From: Hyphomicrobiales bacterium
GTDB lineage: Bacteria > Pseudomonadota > Alphaproteobacteria > Rhizobiales > Aestuariivirgaceae
DNA length: 36,062 nucleotides
Direction: 5' to 3'
Assembly (NCBI GenBank): GCA_025359265.1
Contig: JANYHB010000007.1
Coordinates: 1-36,062 of the forward strand
Of the stretch, positions 25,493 through 33,800 are shown in pieces. Position 1 is the stretch's first letter. The number at the start of each line of letters is the position of its first letter. Under the pieces are notes generated by a model that worked only from the letters and a program-made list of their open reading frames with translations, ran no database searches and was not told the DNA's origin. The position numbers and the translations under genes are program-made.

Positions 25493-26134
25493 GTGGAACA
25501 CCCCATTCTCAACCGCATCCAGCAGGAGAGTTTCACCCCCTTCGGCTGGTTTGCACCAACGGATCTGGGGAGCACAAAGTTTATCATTCTCATCGGCAAT
25601 GCCGGGCCAGCGATGTTTCGCCGGTTCTGCCGCGAAGGCGGCGGCATCATGGACGATTGGACACGGCGGGTGGTTAATTCTTTGGCGCAAGATTTGGGCG
25701 CTACGGCGGCTTTTCCTTTCGATGCGCCTTACCTGCCCTTTCAACAATGGGCGCGTGCCGCAGGCAACATATACCAATCACCGCTGGGCCTGAACATTCA
25801 TAAGGTTTATGGACTTTGGCACGCTTACCGGGCCGCCCTGTTGTTTCCGACGGCGGTTGGCCTCCCCCGGCCCATTGCCAGTTTACATCCTTGCGAAAGT
25901 TGCCGCACCAAGCCCTGTCTATCGGCCTGTCCGGTTTCGGCGTTCAATGGTCGTAAATATGAGGTTGATGCTTGTATCGGGCATCTACACTCGCGCAATA
26001 ATTGCACCGAAAGTGGTTGCCTCGCACGCTTGGCCTGCCCCGTTGGTGTGCCTTTCCGCTATGAGAAGCCACAAATGCAATTCCATATGAATGCACTCAA
26101 GGCCGCCCATGAGCTACGACCAGATCGCCGCTAA
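25493..26134 (+). CDS. ferredoxin-like protein with eight clustered cysteines
   Basis: 213 residues from a GTG 2 nt after the upstream stop. The N-terminal ~125 residues contain KFIILIGNAGPAMFRRF and a YLPFQQWARAA block. The C-terminal part has C134-x2-C137-x4-C142-x3-C146-Pro and C161-x9-C171-x4-C176-x5-C182-Pro, enough ligands for two [4Fe-4S] clusters, arranged much like the ferredoxin part of epoxyqueuosine reductase. Proteins of this layout occur in alphaproteobacteria without an assigned role. Between an MttB-like and a homocysteine methyltransferase gene, a role as electron donor or corrinoid re-activator is tempting, but it lacks the RamA architecture. It overlaps the next gene by 26 nt. 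Confidence 0.8.
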   Translation: MEHPILNRIQQESFTPFGWFAPTDLGSTKFIILIGNAGPAMFRRFCREGGGIMDDWTRRVVNSLAQDLGATAAFPFDAPYLPFQQWARAAGNIYQSPLGLNIHKVYGLWHAYRAALLFPTAVGLPRPIASLHPCESCRTKPCLSACPVSAFNGRKYEVDACIGHLHSRNNCTESGCLARLACPVGVPFRYEKPQMQFHMNALKAAHELRPDRR

Positions 26135-27020
26135 ACTTAAGAAAGGCCAAACCATCATTATTGATGGCGGCACGGGAACCGACATAGAGCGACGCGGCGG
26201 AAAAATGAGTTCGGCCACTTGGTGCGCTGATGCCAATCGTAATTTTGGTGAGATTATCACCCAAGTCCACGCAGATTATATCAAGGCGGGTGCTGAGGTG
26301 ATTGCAGCCAATACTTTTGCAACCTCAATGTTGTCTTTCAATGCCTATGGGCGCGATGAAGAAGTGGAAGAACTGGATGCGCTGGCGATTTCTTATGCCA
26401 AAGCAGCGGCTGCAAAAACGGAGGCCGCGGTTGCGGGTTCTTTCTCCACGATGCGGCCGGTGATTAAAGGAACGGATCGCACAGATTTAACCAGGAATTG
26501 GACAGAGGCTGAAGCCAAAGTTTTGTTCCGCCGCAAGGCTGCGAATTTGAAAAAGCATGGCGTTGATTTCATCATGATGGAAATGATGCGCGATGCAGAC
26601 TATTCGCTTTGGGCTTGTGAAGTGGCCAAAGAAACCGGACTGCCGATGTGGATTTGCATTTCCGTTGAACGGCATAACGGGGAATTGGTGGGCTTTGGGC
26701 GCGCCGATCAAAAGCTGGCGGATTTCGCCCCCAAACTTTCGTCTTTGAAGCCCGATGCAATGTGCATTATGCACACCTCCCCCAATGACACGCACAATGC
26801 CCTGTTGATATTGCGACAAAGTTGGTTGGGGCCAATGGGGGCCTATCCGGAATGCGGCTATTATAAAGCACCAAACTGGGTGTTCCATGATGTCATTGCG
26901 CCCGAAGATTTGGTGGCCAAGGCGCAAGAGTGGCAAGAGCTGGGTGCCACCATTTTCGGCGGTTGCTGTGGCATTGGGCCAACCCACATCACAGCACTGG
27001 CAAGGGGGATTAAATCGTGA
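26109..27020 (+). CDS. homocysteine S-methyltransferase family protein (BHMT-like)
   Basis: 303 residues from the ATG at 26109, overlapping the Fe-S gene. TIM-barrel Pfam S-methyl_trans family: IIIDGGTGTDIERRGG at the N-terminus, YIKAGAEVIAANTFATS, and the zinc-binding set C219 (AMCIMHTSP), C286 and C287 (FGGCCGIGPTHI). Enzymes of this family pass a methyl group to homocysteine, giving methionine, from donors such as betaine or S-methylmethionine. In this operon it could accept methyl groups released by, or share a substrate with, the MttB-like proteins. The donor is not determinable from sequence. Its stop overlaps the next start (GTGA). Confidence 0.9.
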   Translation: MSYDQIAAKLKKGQTIIIDGGTGTDIERRGGKMSSATWCADANRNFGEIITQVHADYIKAGAEVIAANTFATSMLSFNAYGRDEEVEELDALAISYAKAAAAKTEAAVAGSFSTMRPVIKGTDRTDLTRNWTEAEAKVLFRRKAANLKKHGVDFIMMEMMRDADYSLWACEVAKETGLPMWICISVERHNGELVGFGRADQKLADFAPKLSSLKPDAMCIMHTSPNDTHNALLILRQSWLGPMGAYPECGYYKAPNWVFHDVIAPEDLVAKAQEWQELGATIFGGCCGIGPTHITALARGIKS

Positions 27021-27391
27021 AAACTGGATCGTGCCTCTGTGGCCAAGTCGCTTTCGAAATTCACGGCCCGCTCTCGGATGTAACGGCCTGCCATTGCGGC
27101 CAATGCCGCAAGCAAACCGGCAACTACTGGTCTTCCACGCATTGTGCAGATGGCGATTTAATGTTTACGCGCCAAGATGGCCTCAAATGGTTTGCATCCA
27201 GCAGTTTTGCCAAGCGGGGCTTTTGCAAAGACTGTGGCTCAACCTTGTTTTGGAAACAAAATGATGAAACCACCACTTCAATCTGTCTTGGCAGCATAGA
27301 TGGCAAGTCTGGTTTGAAGCTGGGGGGCCATATTTTCACCGCTGATGCCGGAGATTATTATGTCATCGCCGGCGGCGATTACGTGAAATAA
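27017..27391 (+). CDS. GFA-family (glutathione-dependent formaldehyde-activating enzyme-like) protein
   Basis: 124 residues from a GTG at 27017 that overlaps the preceding stop by 4 nt. Mss4-like fold with zinc ligand pattern GSCLCG (C6, C8), CHCGQC (C25, C27, C30) and the later FCKDCGS pair. The first studied member, Gfa, was linked to formaldehyde-glutathione adducts, though that activity is doubted for many relatives. Its tight coupling to methyl-transfer genes makes a link to formaldehyde or another one-carbon intermediate reasonable. That is inference from context. No signal peptide is seen; it should be cytosolic. Confidence 0.9.
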   Translation: MKTGSCLCGQVAFEIHGPLSDVTACHCGQCRKQTGNYWSSTHCADGDLMFTRQDGLKWFASSSFAKRGFCKDCGSTLFWKQNDETTTSICLGSIDGKSGLKLGGHIFTADAGDYYVIAGGDYVK

Positions 27392-27409
27392 AGCCTGAGC
27401 TTTGTGCAT

Positions 27410-27425
27410 TGCCAGCAGTCTGGCA
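27410..27425. repeat. short inverted repeat after the GFA gene
   Basis: Perfect arms TGCCAG and CTGGCA around a CAGT loop. No T-run follows, so it is not a standard terminator. It lies 38 nt before the small ORF at 27463 and may be an operator or an mRNA hairpin. Confidence 0.35.
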
Positions 27426-27462
27426 GCCGTTAAGATGTTCTCCAGATTCTTAAGGGGTGCCG

Positions 27463-27687
27463 GTGTTCAAAAACTTTCCATTGGGCTTGATCATGTACAC
27501 AGCTGGCGGCAACGTCGCGGGTGCATCGACAGCCGTTTTTGCCAAAGCATCCTTGATTGACGCGAACAGTTTTAACGCCGCAAAATCCGAAAAAGCCAAA
27601 GACTTTCTCGGATTTGCTGATTTGCAGGGCAATGCTGCATTGAAAAAACTATTTCCGCCAAATCCAATTATTGTCGTTGTCAAATGA
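27463..27687 (+). CDS. small hypothetical protein coupled to the MFS gene
   Basis: A 74-residue frame from a GTG at 27463, with AAGGGG 5 nt upstream; another GTG at 27457 is in frame. I do not recognise it. The sequence is moderately hydrophobic at the start (FKNFPLGLIMYTAGG), Ala-rich in the middle (GASTAVFAKASLIDA) and ends FPPNPIIVVVK. It has no clear signal peptide or complete membrane helix. The case for a real gene is the ribosome binding site and the 4-nt ATGA overlap with the following MFS start, suggesting translational coupling. An opposing frame is also open here, so it may be chance. Confidence 0.4.
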   Translation: MFKNFPLGLIMYTAGGNVAGASTAVFAKASLIDANSFNAAKSEKAKDFLGFADLQGNAALKKLFPPNPIIVVVK

Positions 27688-29261
27688 TTCCAGAGTTGTC
27701 CCGCCCTGATCAACGTATCACGCTGCCGCGCTTTCCGCGGTGGATTGGGTTCATCGCTTTGTGCATCGGCATGGGCATGGCCATTTTGGATATTCAGGTG
27801 GTGGTCACCTCGCTGAAGGTCATCTCCAAGGCCTTCCAGATTGGCGATGATCAAATCAGCTGGGTGCAGACGGCCTATCTCATTGCCGAGGTCATCGCCA
27901 TTCCCCTCACGGGGCTGTTGATGCGGGTGTTCACGCTGCGCTGGCTCTTGCTGGCCTCTCTGGTATTTTTCATACTGGCTTCGATTTTCTGCGCCTATTC
28001 CAACAGCTATGTCGAACTTTTAGTGGGCCGCATTGCGCAAGGCTTCGCCGGCGGCGTTTTAATCCCCATTGTCTTCACCGCGATTTTCCTGCTGTTTCCT
28101 CCCAGCATAGAGCAATCATTGGCCACCACATTGGCAGGGTTTCTTGCTGTCCTGGCCCCAACGCTGGGGCCGTTGATCGGCGGGTGGTTGACTGAACATT
28201 ATACTTGGCATGCACTATTCCTGATCAATGTGCCGCCGGGAATTCTTGCCGTTGCAATGGGCTATTTTGCGTTGCCGCAACAGCCCATTAACACCGCGGA
28301 GTTGCGCGGGCTTGATTATCTCTCGCTGGGGCTTTTGGGTGTTGGGCTCTCAGCTTTGTTGATCGGAATGAAATATGCCCCACAGGATGGCTGGTTGGCG
28401 CTCCATGTTCTGGCGTGGTTTGGGCTTTCAGCGGCGGCCCTTTGGTGGCTATGGAAGCGGCCTAACCCGGCGGTTATGTTTCATTTGCTGGAAGATCGGT
28501 CGCTGGGCTTTGGCTGCATGTTGTCATTTCTCACCGGCTTTGTGCTTTATGCCAATATCTTTCTCATCCCGTTCTTTCTGGCCTCGGTGCGCGGCTATGG
28601 GCCATTGGCCATAGGCCTCACCACCTTGGTCATGGGCCTATCGCAGTTATTTACAGCGCCAATCAGCGTTCAGATTGATCGTTATTCCAACGCGCGAATT
28701 TTGTCGGCAGTGGGTTTTGTCACCTTTGGCATCGGGCTGTTCATGAACGCTGATCTTACTTTGCTATCGGATCGGGAAACATTTTTCTGGCCGCAACTGG
28801 TGCGCGGCGTGGCTTCTGCTTTTATTGTGTTGCCACCCATTCGCTTTGCGCTGGCGTTAATGCCGCTGGATAAGGTGGGTGATGCGTCCGGCCTGTTCAA
28901 TCTGGCGCGCAATATGGGCGGGGCCTTGGGTATTGCCGTGGTTGATACAATGATCTGGCAACGCTCACCGGTTTACTCTGATCAAGTGAATGAATGGATC
29001 AAGACAGAGCCAGAAAAGGCGGCGGTCGCTTTAGGCATGCCACTGTCGGATGTGCCCGCACCCAATGATGCCATGGGCATGATGAGCATTACCGACGCGA
29101 TTGGGCAGTTCGGGATTACCGGTGCGATAAATGAAAGTTGGATTTTGCTGGGCTGCGTCAGCCTGCTGGCTTTGCCTGTGCTCTGGTGGTTGGGGCCAGT
29201 GGCAAGCGCCATGCCACCCAAAAAGCTTAAGTTATTGAAAGGCAAAAATGGTTCTCGTTAA
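27684..29261 (+). CDS. MFS transporter, DHA2 (EmrB/QacA) family
   Basis: 525 residues with about 14 hydrophobic segments, the number expected of DHA2 drug:H+ antiporters. Motifs: LDIQVVVTSL in helix 1 (motif D1), ISWVQTAYLIAEVIAIPLTGLLMRVFTLRW (motif A region), GRIAQGFAGGVLIPIVFT (motif B) and APTLGPLIGGWLTEHYTWHALFLINVPPGI (motif C). EmrB-type members export hydrophobic compounds, often with an HlyD-like partner, which is not present here. Sitting behind the methyl-transfer genes it might export a toxic substrate or product. It overlaps the following oxidoreductase by 14 nt. Confidence 0.92.
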   Translation: MIPELSRPDQRITLPRFPRWIGFIALCIGMGMAILDIQVVVTSLKVISKAFQIGDDQISWVQTAYLIAEVIAIPLTGLLMRVFTLRWLLLASLVFFILASIFCAYSNSYVELLVGRIAQGFAGGVLIPIVFTAIFLLFPPSIEQSLATTLAGFLAVLAPTLGPLIGGWLTEHYTWHALFLINVPPGILAVAMGYFALPQQPINTAELRGLDYLSLGLLGVGLSALLIGMKYAPQDGWLALHVLAWFGLSAAALWWLWKRPNPAVMFHLLEDRSLGFGCMLSFLTGFVLYANIFLIPFFLASVRGYGPLAIGLTTLVMGLSQLFTAPISVQIDRYSNARILSAVGFVTFGIGLFMNADLTLLSDRETFFWPQLVRGVASAFIVLPPIRFALALMPLDKVGDASGLFNLARNMGGALGIAVVDTMIWQRSPVYSDQVNEWIKTEPEKAAVALGMPLSDVPAPNDAMGMMSITDAIGQFGITGAINESWILLGCVSLLALPVLWWLGPVASAMPPKKLKLLKGKNGSR

Positions 29262-30327
29262 GGAAAAACGCCTTCTTGGCGTTGGCATACTGGGCTGCGG
29301 TCCGATTGCGCAGTTCGCCCATTTGGAAAGTGTTCAGAAGGGTCGCAATGTCACCTTGGCCGCGGTATGCGACCGTGATGAAGGCTTGGCCCAGCGCTTC
29401 GGCGCGTTTTATGATGCGGCAACCATTTATGCTGACTATGACAAGATGCTGGCAAACCCAGCCGTTGAAGCCGTTATCATCGCCACATCTGATGCGTTCC
29501 ATGTGCCAGCGGCCCGCAAGGCCCTGGCTGCGGGCAAACATGTGCTGTGTGAAAAGCCCATCGGCATTGCCATCGAAGAAGTGGAAGAGCTGGCCCAAGT
29601 GGTTAACCGCACTGGCCGCAAGCTGCAAGTGGGCCATATGCTGCGCTTTGACCCCGGCATTCAGGCCGCGCATGAATTTGTCCACAGCGAAATGGGTGAA
29701 ATGCTGGCTCTGAAAGCCTGGTATTGCGATTCAACCCACCGCTATACCATGACTGATGCCATACAGCCCTTGCCCCGTTTAGGTGCTGCAGCCTTGAAAC
29801 CTTCAGGCAATCCCAAGGCAGATCTGCGCCGCTATAACATGTTGGCCCATGGCAGCCATCTGGTTGATCTGGCGCGTTGGCTGGGCGGGCCGATCTTGGC
29901 CGTGCAGGCGCGCGTGCGGGAACGTTTTGGGGCGCAGTGCTTTTTTATAGACGTGGAATTTGAGAATGGCGTGCTGGGACATCTTGATCTCACCGTTGCC
30001 GTCCGAGGAGATTGGCATGAGGGGTTTCAGATTTACGGACAAAACGGCAGCGTTGCGGCCAAGACTTTGAACCCGTGGTATTACAAATCCAGCGAAGTGG
30101 ACATTTTCCGTGAATGCACGGGCGCCACAACGCGGGTTCTAGGGGCGGATGGGCATTTTTACCGCCGGCAACTGGAAAGTTTTGCCGATGTGGTGTTGAA
30201 GGGGGCGCCGATGAGTGGCGCGTCAATTATTGACGGTGCCGCCTCAATGCGCGCCATGGCGGCGATCCTGCGCTCGGCTGAGTCGGATAAACCAGTCACT
30301 CTCAGCCAAGTTGTTGGCGCTGTGTGA
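29248..30327 (+). CDS. Gfo/Idh/MocA family NAD(P)-dependent oxidoreductase
   Basis: 359 residues. The N-terminal Rossmann domain begins LLGVGILGCGPIAQFAHLESV with the dinucleotide-binding Gly loop, followed by VCDRDE. The HVLCEKPIGI motif contains the conserved EKP of the family. The C-terminal alpha/beta domain has HGSHLVDLARWLGG with the conserved His. Members oxidise or reduce sugars, inositols and related polyols. The substrate is unknown. AAAGG lies 6 nt before the ATG. It overlaps the MFS gene, so the two are probably made together. It is the last gene before the 500-bp nrdJ control region. Confidence 0.92.
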   Translation: MVLVKEKRLLGVGILGCGPIAQFAHLESVQKGRNVTLAAVCDRDEGLAQRFGAFYDAATIYADYDKMLANPAVEAVIIATSDAFHVPAARKALAAGKHVLCEKPIGIAIEEVEELAQVVNRTGRKLQVGHMLRFDPGIQAAHEFVHSEMGEMLALKAWYCDSTHRYTMTDAIQPLPRLGAAALKPSGNPKADLRRYNMLAHGSHLVDLARWLGGPILAVQARVRERFGAQCFFIDVEFENGVLGHLDLTVAVRGDWHEGFQIYGQNGSVAAKTLNPWYYKSSEVDIFRECTGATTRVLGADGHFYRRQLESFADVVLKGAPMSGASIIDGAASMRAMAAILRSAESDKPVTLSQVVGAV

Positions 30328-30468
30328 CGGGGAAACAACATCTCAGCTCCATCTTTAGTTGCGAGGGACGCAGGGCACACGCCACCACGATTAGGCTAAC
30401 CGCCATAAAAATTTTTGTTACTGGGCGTTTCTTTTCTTGACAGAAGTCAAGCCCCAATGTGCCTTCCT

Positions 30469-30499
30469 CAACAGCGCGAATTTGGCGTTGGATTTTTTT
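30469..30499 (+). terminator. weak terminator candidate after the oxidoreductase gene
   Basis: A short imperfect stem (CAAC-a-GC pairing with GCGTTG, 9-nt loop) is followed two bases later by seven T residues (30493-30499). It lies ~140 nt after the upstream stop. The stem is weak, so the call is tentative. Confidence 0.35.
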
Positions 30500-30517
30500 G
30501 CTGAGAGTTCTTGAGCT

Positions 30518-30574
30518 TGTCCCCAGAATCGGATCAGTATGTCCCTATCAACAGCCGCAAAAAAGCTGGGGACA
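30518..30574. repeat. 9-bp inverted repeat upstream of nrdJ
   Basis: Perfect arms TGTCCCCAG (30518-30526) and CTGGGGACA (30566-30574) are separated by 39 nt. The right arm runs into the first NrdR-like box. It could be a distal operator, or a remnant of a short repetitive element; no companion copy is seen in the window. Confidence 0.45.
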
Positions 30575-30641
30575 CAATAGGTGGTATTAACCTTGCGTTA
30601 ACACACTAGCTATTGACGTTTTGGGCGTGTTGAGTTACTTT
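30572..30641 (+). promoter_or_regulatory. nrdJ promoter with two NrdR-like boxes and a CtrA-type site
   Basis: A candidate sigma70-type promoter is TTGACG (30613-30618), 17 nt, TACTTT (30636-30641). Two sequences resembling the NrdR box (palindromic, roughly ACACwAtATaTwGtGT) begin with ACAC at 30572 and 30603, exactly 31 bp apart, i.e. three helical turns. The second covers the -35 element. Between them lies TTAAC-CTTGCG-TTAAC (30587-30602), matching the CtrA recognition sequence. NrdR represses ribonucleotide reductase genes; CtrA is the alphaproteobacterial cell-cycle regulator. Box matches are about 11-12 of 16 positions, judged by eye. Confidence 0.5.
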
Positions 30642-30647
30642 AATTTT

Positions 30648-30831
30648 AAGGTCGTGCGGCGGTGATGCGAGGGCTTTTTTCTCGCGGGTTCTGGTTGCTG
30701 GAACAACAACCGCCAGCATGCGTTGGGGGCGAGAACCATCGCCATCACAGGGTTTGTCGAACACGGGGAATAGGAGTACCGTGCGCGTATTCACGCGTGC
30801 ACGGCTTGGGATATTAAGGGATACGGGCATT
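30648..30831 (+). promoter_or_regulatory. long structured 5' leader of nrdJ
   Basis: About 185 nt between the candidate promoter and the nrdJ ATG. Nested pairings are visible: GTGATG (30662-30667) with CATCAC (30743-30748), TTCTCGC (30679-30685) with GCGAGAA (30729-30735), and an inner hairpin GGTTG/CAACC (30693-30711). Together they make an extended imperfect hairpin of ~90 nt. A second imperfect hairpin (CGTGCGCGT with ACGCGTGCACG, ~30779-30803) lies near the ribosome binding site. The cobalamin riboswitch signature was not found. This may be a regulatory RNA; a candidate nrdJ-associated RNA motif has been described by comparative genomics, but I cannot show that this is it. Confidence 0.4.
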
Positions 30832-33800
30832 ATGCGGATTGAACGTCATTATACTAAAGCGGGCCAGGATGCTTACGCGGGATTGGATTTCCGCGTTGGG
30901 GTGAGCGAAATAAAAAATCCCGATGGTTCCATCGTTTTCCGTTTGGCTGATATTGAGGTGCCTGCCTCGTGGAGCCAGGTGGCCACCGACATTTTGGCCC
31001 AAAAGTATTTCCGCAAAGCCGGTGTGCCCAAGGCTTTGAAGCGTTTTGAAGAAGAATCCGTTCCGTCGTGGTTGTGGCGTTCCATTCCAGATGAAGAGGC
31101 TTTGACTGGCCTTACCGCCAAAGAACGCATCACCGGCGAACGCTCGGCCAAGCAGGTGTTCAACCGCCTTGCGGGCACGTGGACGTATTGGGGCTGGAAG
31201 GGCAAGTATTTCAGCACCGAAGAAGACGCGCGCGCCTTTTATGATGAAATGTGCTTCATGTTGGCCACCCAAAAATGTGCGCCCAATTCACCACAATGGT
31301 TCAATACCGGGCTGCATTGGGCTTACGGCATCGACGGGCCCGCACAAGGCCACCACTATGTTGATTTTGAAACGGGCAAGCTGACTAAATCCAAAACCGC
31401 TTACGAACATCCGCAGCCCCATGCCTGCTTCATCCAATCCGTCTCTGACGACTTGGTAAACGAGGGCGGCATTATGGATTTGTGGGTGCGCGAAGCGCGG
31501 CTGTTTAAATATGGCTCTGGCACCGGTTCAAACTTCTCCATGTTGCGCGGCGAAGGCGAAAAACTTTCCGGCGGCGGCAAATCGTCAGGCCTGATGAGCT
31601 TCCTTAAGATTGGAGACCGCGCAGCCGGTGCCATCAAGTCTGGCGGCACCACGCGCCGTGCGGCCAAGATGGTGGTGGTGGATGTTGATCACCCGGATGT
31701 AGAAAACTACGTCGAATGGAAAGTGAAAGAAGAACAGAAAGTAGCCGCTCTCGTCACGGGTTCAAAGATTGTCAAGAAGCATCTTACCGCGATCATGAAG
31801 GCATGCGTGAATTGCGAAGGCCCCGGCGGGGATTGCTTTGAAATTGAAAAGAACCCGGCCCTCAAGCGCGCGGTTAAAGATGCCCGCCGCAACCAGGTTT
31901 CTGACAATTATATCAAGCGCGTCATTCAGTTCGCCAAGCAAGGTTATACTGAAATTGAATTCGACACCTACGATTCGGATTGGGATGGCGAAGCTTACCG
32001 CACGGTCTCTGGCCAGAATTCCAACAATTCGGTTCGGGTCACTGATGAATTCCTCGGCGCTGTGGAAAAAGACGGCGATTGGAATCTTGTTGGCCGCACC
32101 AATGGCAAGATTTTCAAAACCCTGAAGGCGCGTGAATTATGGGACAAAATTGGCCACGCCGCTTGGGCATCAGCTGATCCTGGCATTCAGTTCCACACCA
32201 CCATCAACGATTGGCACACGTGCATCGGCTCTGGCGAAATTCGCGCCTCAAACCCATGCTCTGAATATATGTTCTTGGATGATACCGCCTGCAACTTGGC
32301 TTCATTAAACCTGTTGCAATTCCGCAATGTGGCCACGGGCAAATTCAACATTGCGGCTTATGAACATGCCACGCGGTTGTGGACGGTGGTTCTGGAAATT
32401 TCGGTTCTCATGGCGCAGTTCCCGTCGAAGGAAATTGCTCGCCTGTCTTATGAATATCGCACGCTGGGCCTGGGCTTTGCCAATATCGGCGGGCTTTTGA
32501 TGACGGCTGGCATTCCATATGACAGCCACGAGGGCCGGGCCATTTGTGCCGCGATTTCGGCAATCATGACAGGCATTGCTTATGCAACGTCAGCTGAAAT
32601 GGCTGCTGAACATGGGCCATTTTTGGGCTTTGCCAAGAACCGTGAACACATGCTGCGCGTGATGCGCAACCATCGCCGCGCGGCCTATGGTGCGGCTGTG
32701 GGATATGAAAACTTGCATGTTGCACCTGTGCCGCTGGATGAAGCTGAGCTTTCGGAAAAGTCACTGGCCCTGGCCGCCCGCAAAGCGTGGGACAAAGCCG
32801 TTGAATTGGGCGAAGCCCATGGCTACCGCAACGCCCAGGCCACAGTGGTGGCCCCAACCGGCACCATTGGTTTGGTGATGGATTGCGACACCACGGGCAT
32901 TGAGCCGGATTTCGCCTTGGTGAAGTTCAAAAAGTTGGCAGGCGGCGGTTATTTCAAAATCATCAACCAGGCCGTGCCAGAGGCTCTGCGCACCTTGGGT
33001 TATAATGCCGACCAAATCGAAACCATCATCAATTATGCCGTGGGCCATGGCTCACTGGCCGATTCGCCCACACTCAATCATGCGCAGCTCAAGGCCAAGG
33101 GTTTTGGCGATGAGCAGATTGAAAGGATTGAAGGCGGTTTGGCCTCCGCTTTTGATATCAAATTCGTATTTAATAAATGGGCCATCGGCGAAGACTTTTG
33201 CGAGAACGTTCTCAAACTCACCGATGTTCAGCTGAATGACTTCTCTTTCGACATGCTGGCTCATTTGGGTTTTTCACGCGCTGATATTGATAAAGCCAAT
33301 ATCCATGTGTGTGGTGCCATGACTCTCGAAGGTGCTCCCGGTTTGAAGGATGACCATCTTCCCGTGTTTGATTGCGCCAATGCGTGTGGCCGCATCGGCA
33401 AGCGTTATCTCTCTGTTGAAAGCCACATTCGCATGATGGCCGCTTCACAGCCCTTCATCTCAGGTGCCATTTCCAAAACCATCAATATGCCGAATGAGGC
33501 CACGGTGGAAGAATGCTCGGCCGCCTATATGATGAGCTGGAAATTGGGCGTGAAGGCCAATGCGCTATACCGTGATGGCTCAAAGCTCTCGCAACCTTTG
33601 TCATCGCAGCTGCTCGCAGATAATGATGATGAAAGTGAAGACGTGGTTGAAACCCTCACCGCCAAATCCATGCCAGCGCGGGTGGAAACGGTGGTGGAAA
33701 AGATTATTGAGCGTATTATTGAGCGCGTGGCCGGCCATCAAGAAAAGCTGCCTGGCCGCCGCAAAGGCTATACGCAAAAGGCTAAAATTGGTGGCCACAC

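Noticed and set aside
30718-30831. 38-codon N-terminal extension of NrdJ
   Set aside because: It is in frame, but the residues are Arg/Pro/Gly-rich without family match. The ATG at 30832 has AAGGGA upstream, and family sequence starts right there.
30648-30831. Cobalamin riboswitch upstream of nrdJ
   Set aside because: Searched by eye for the B12 box and the conserved core; neither was found. Kept only as an unclassified structured leader.
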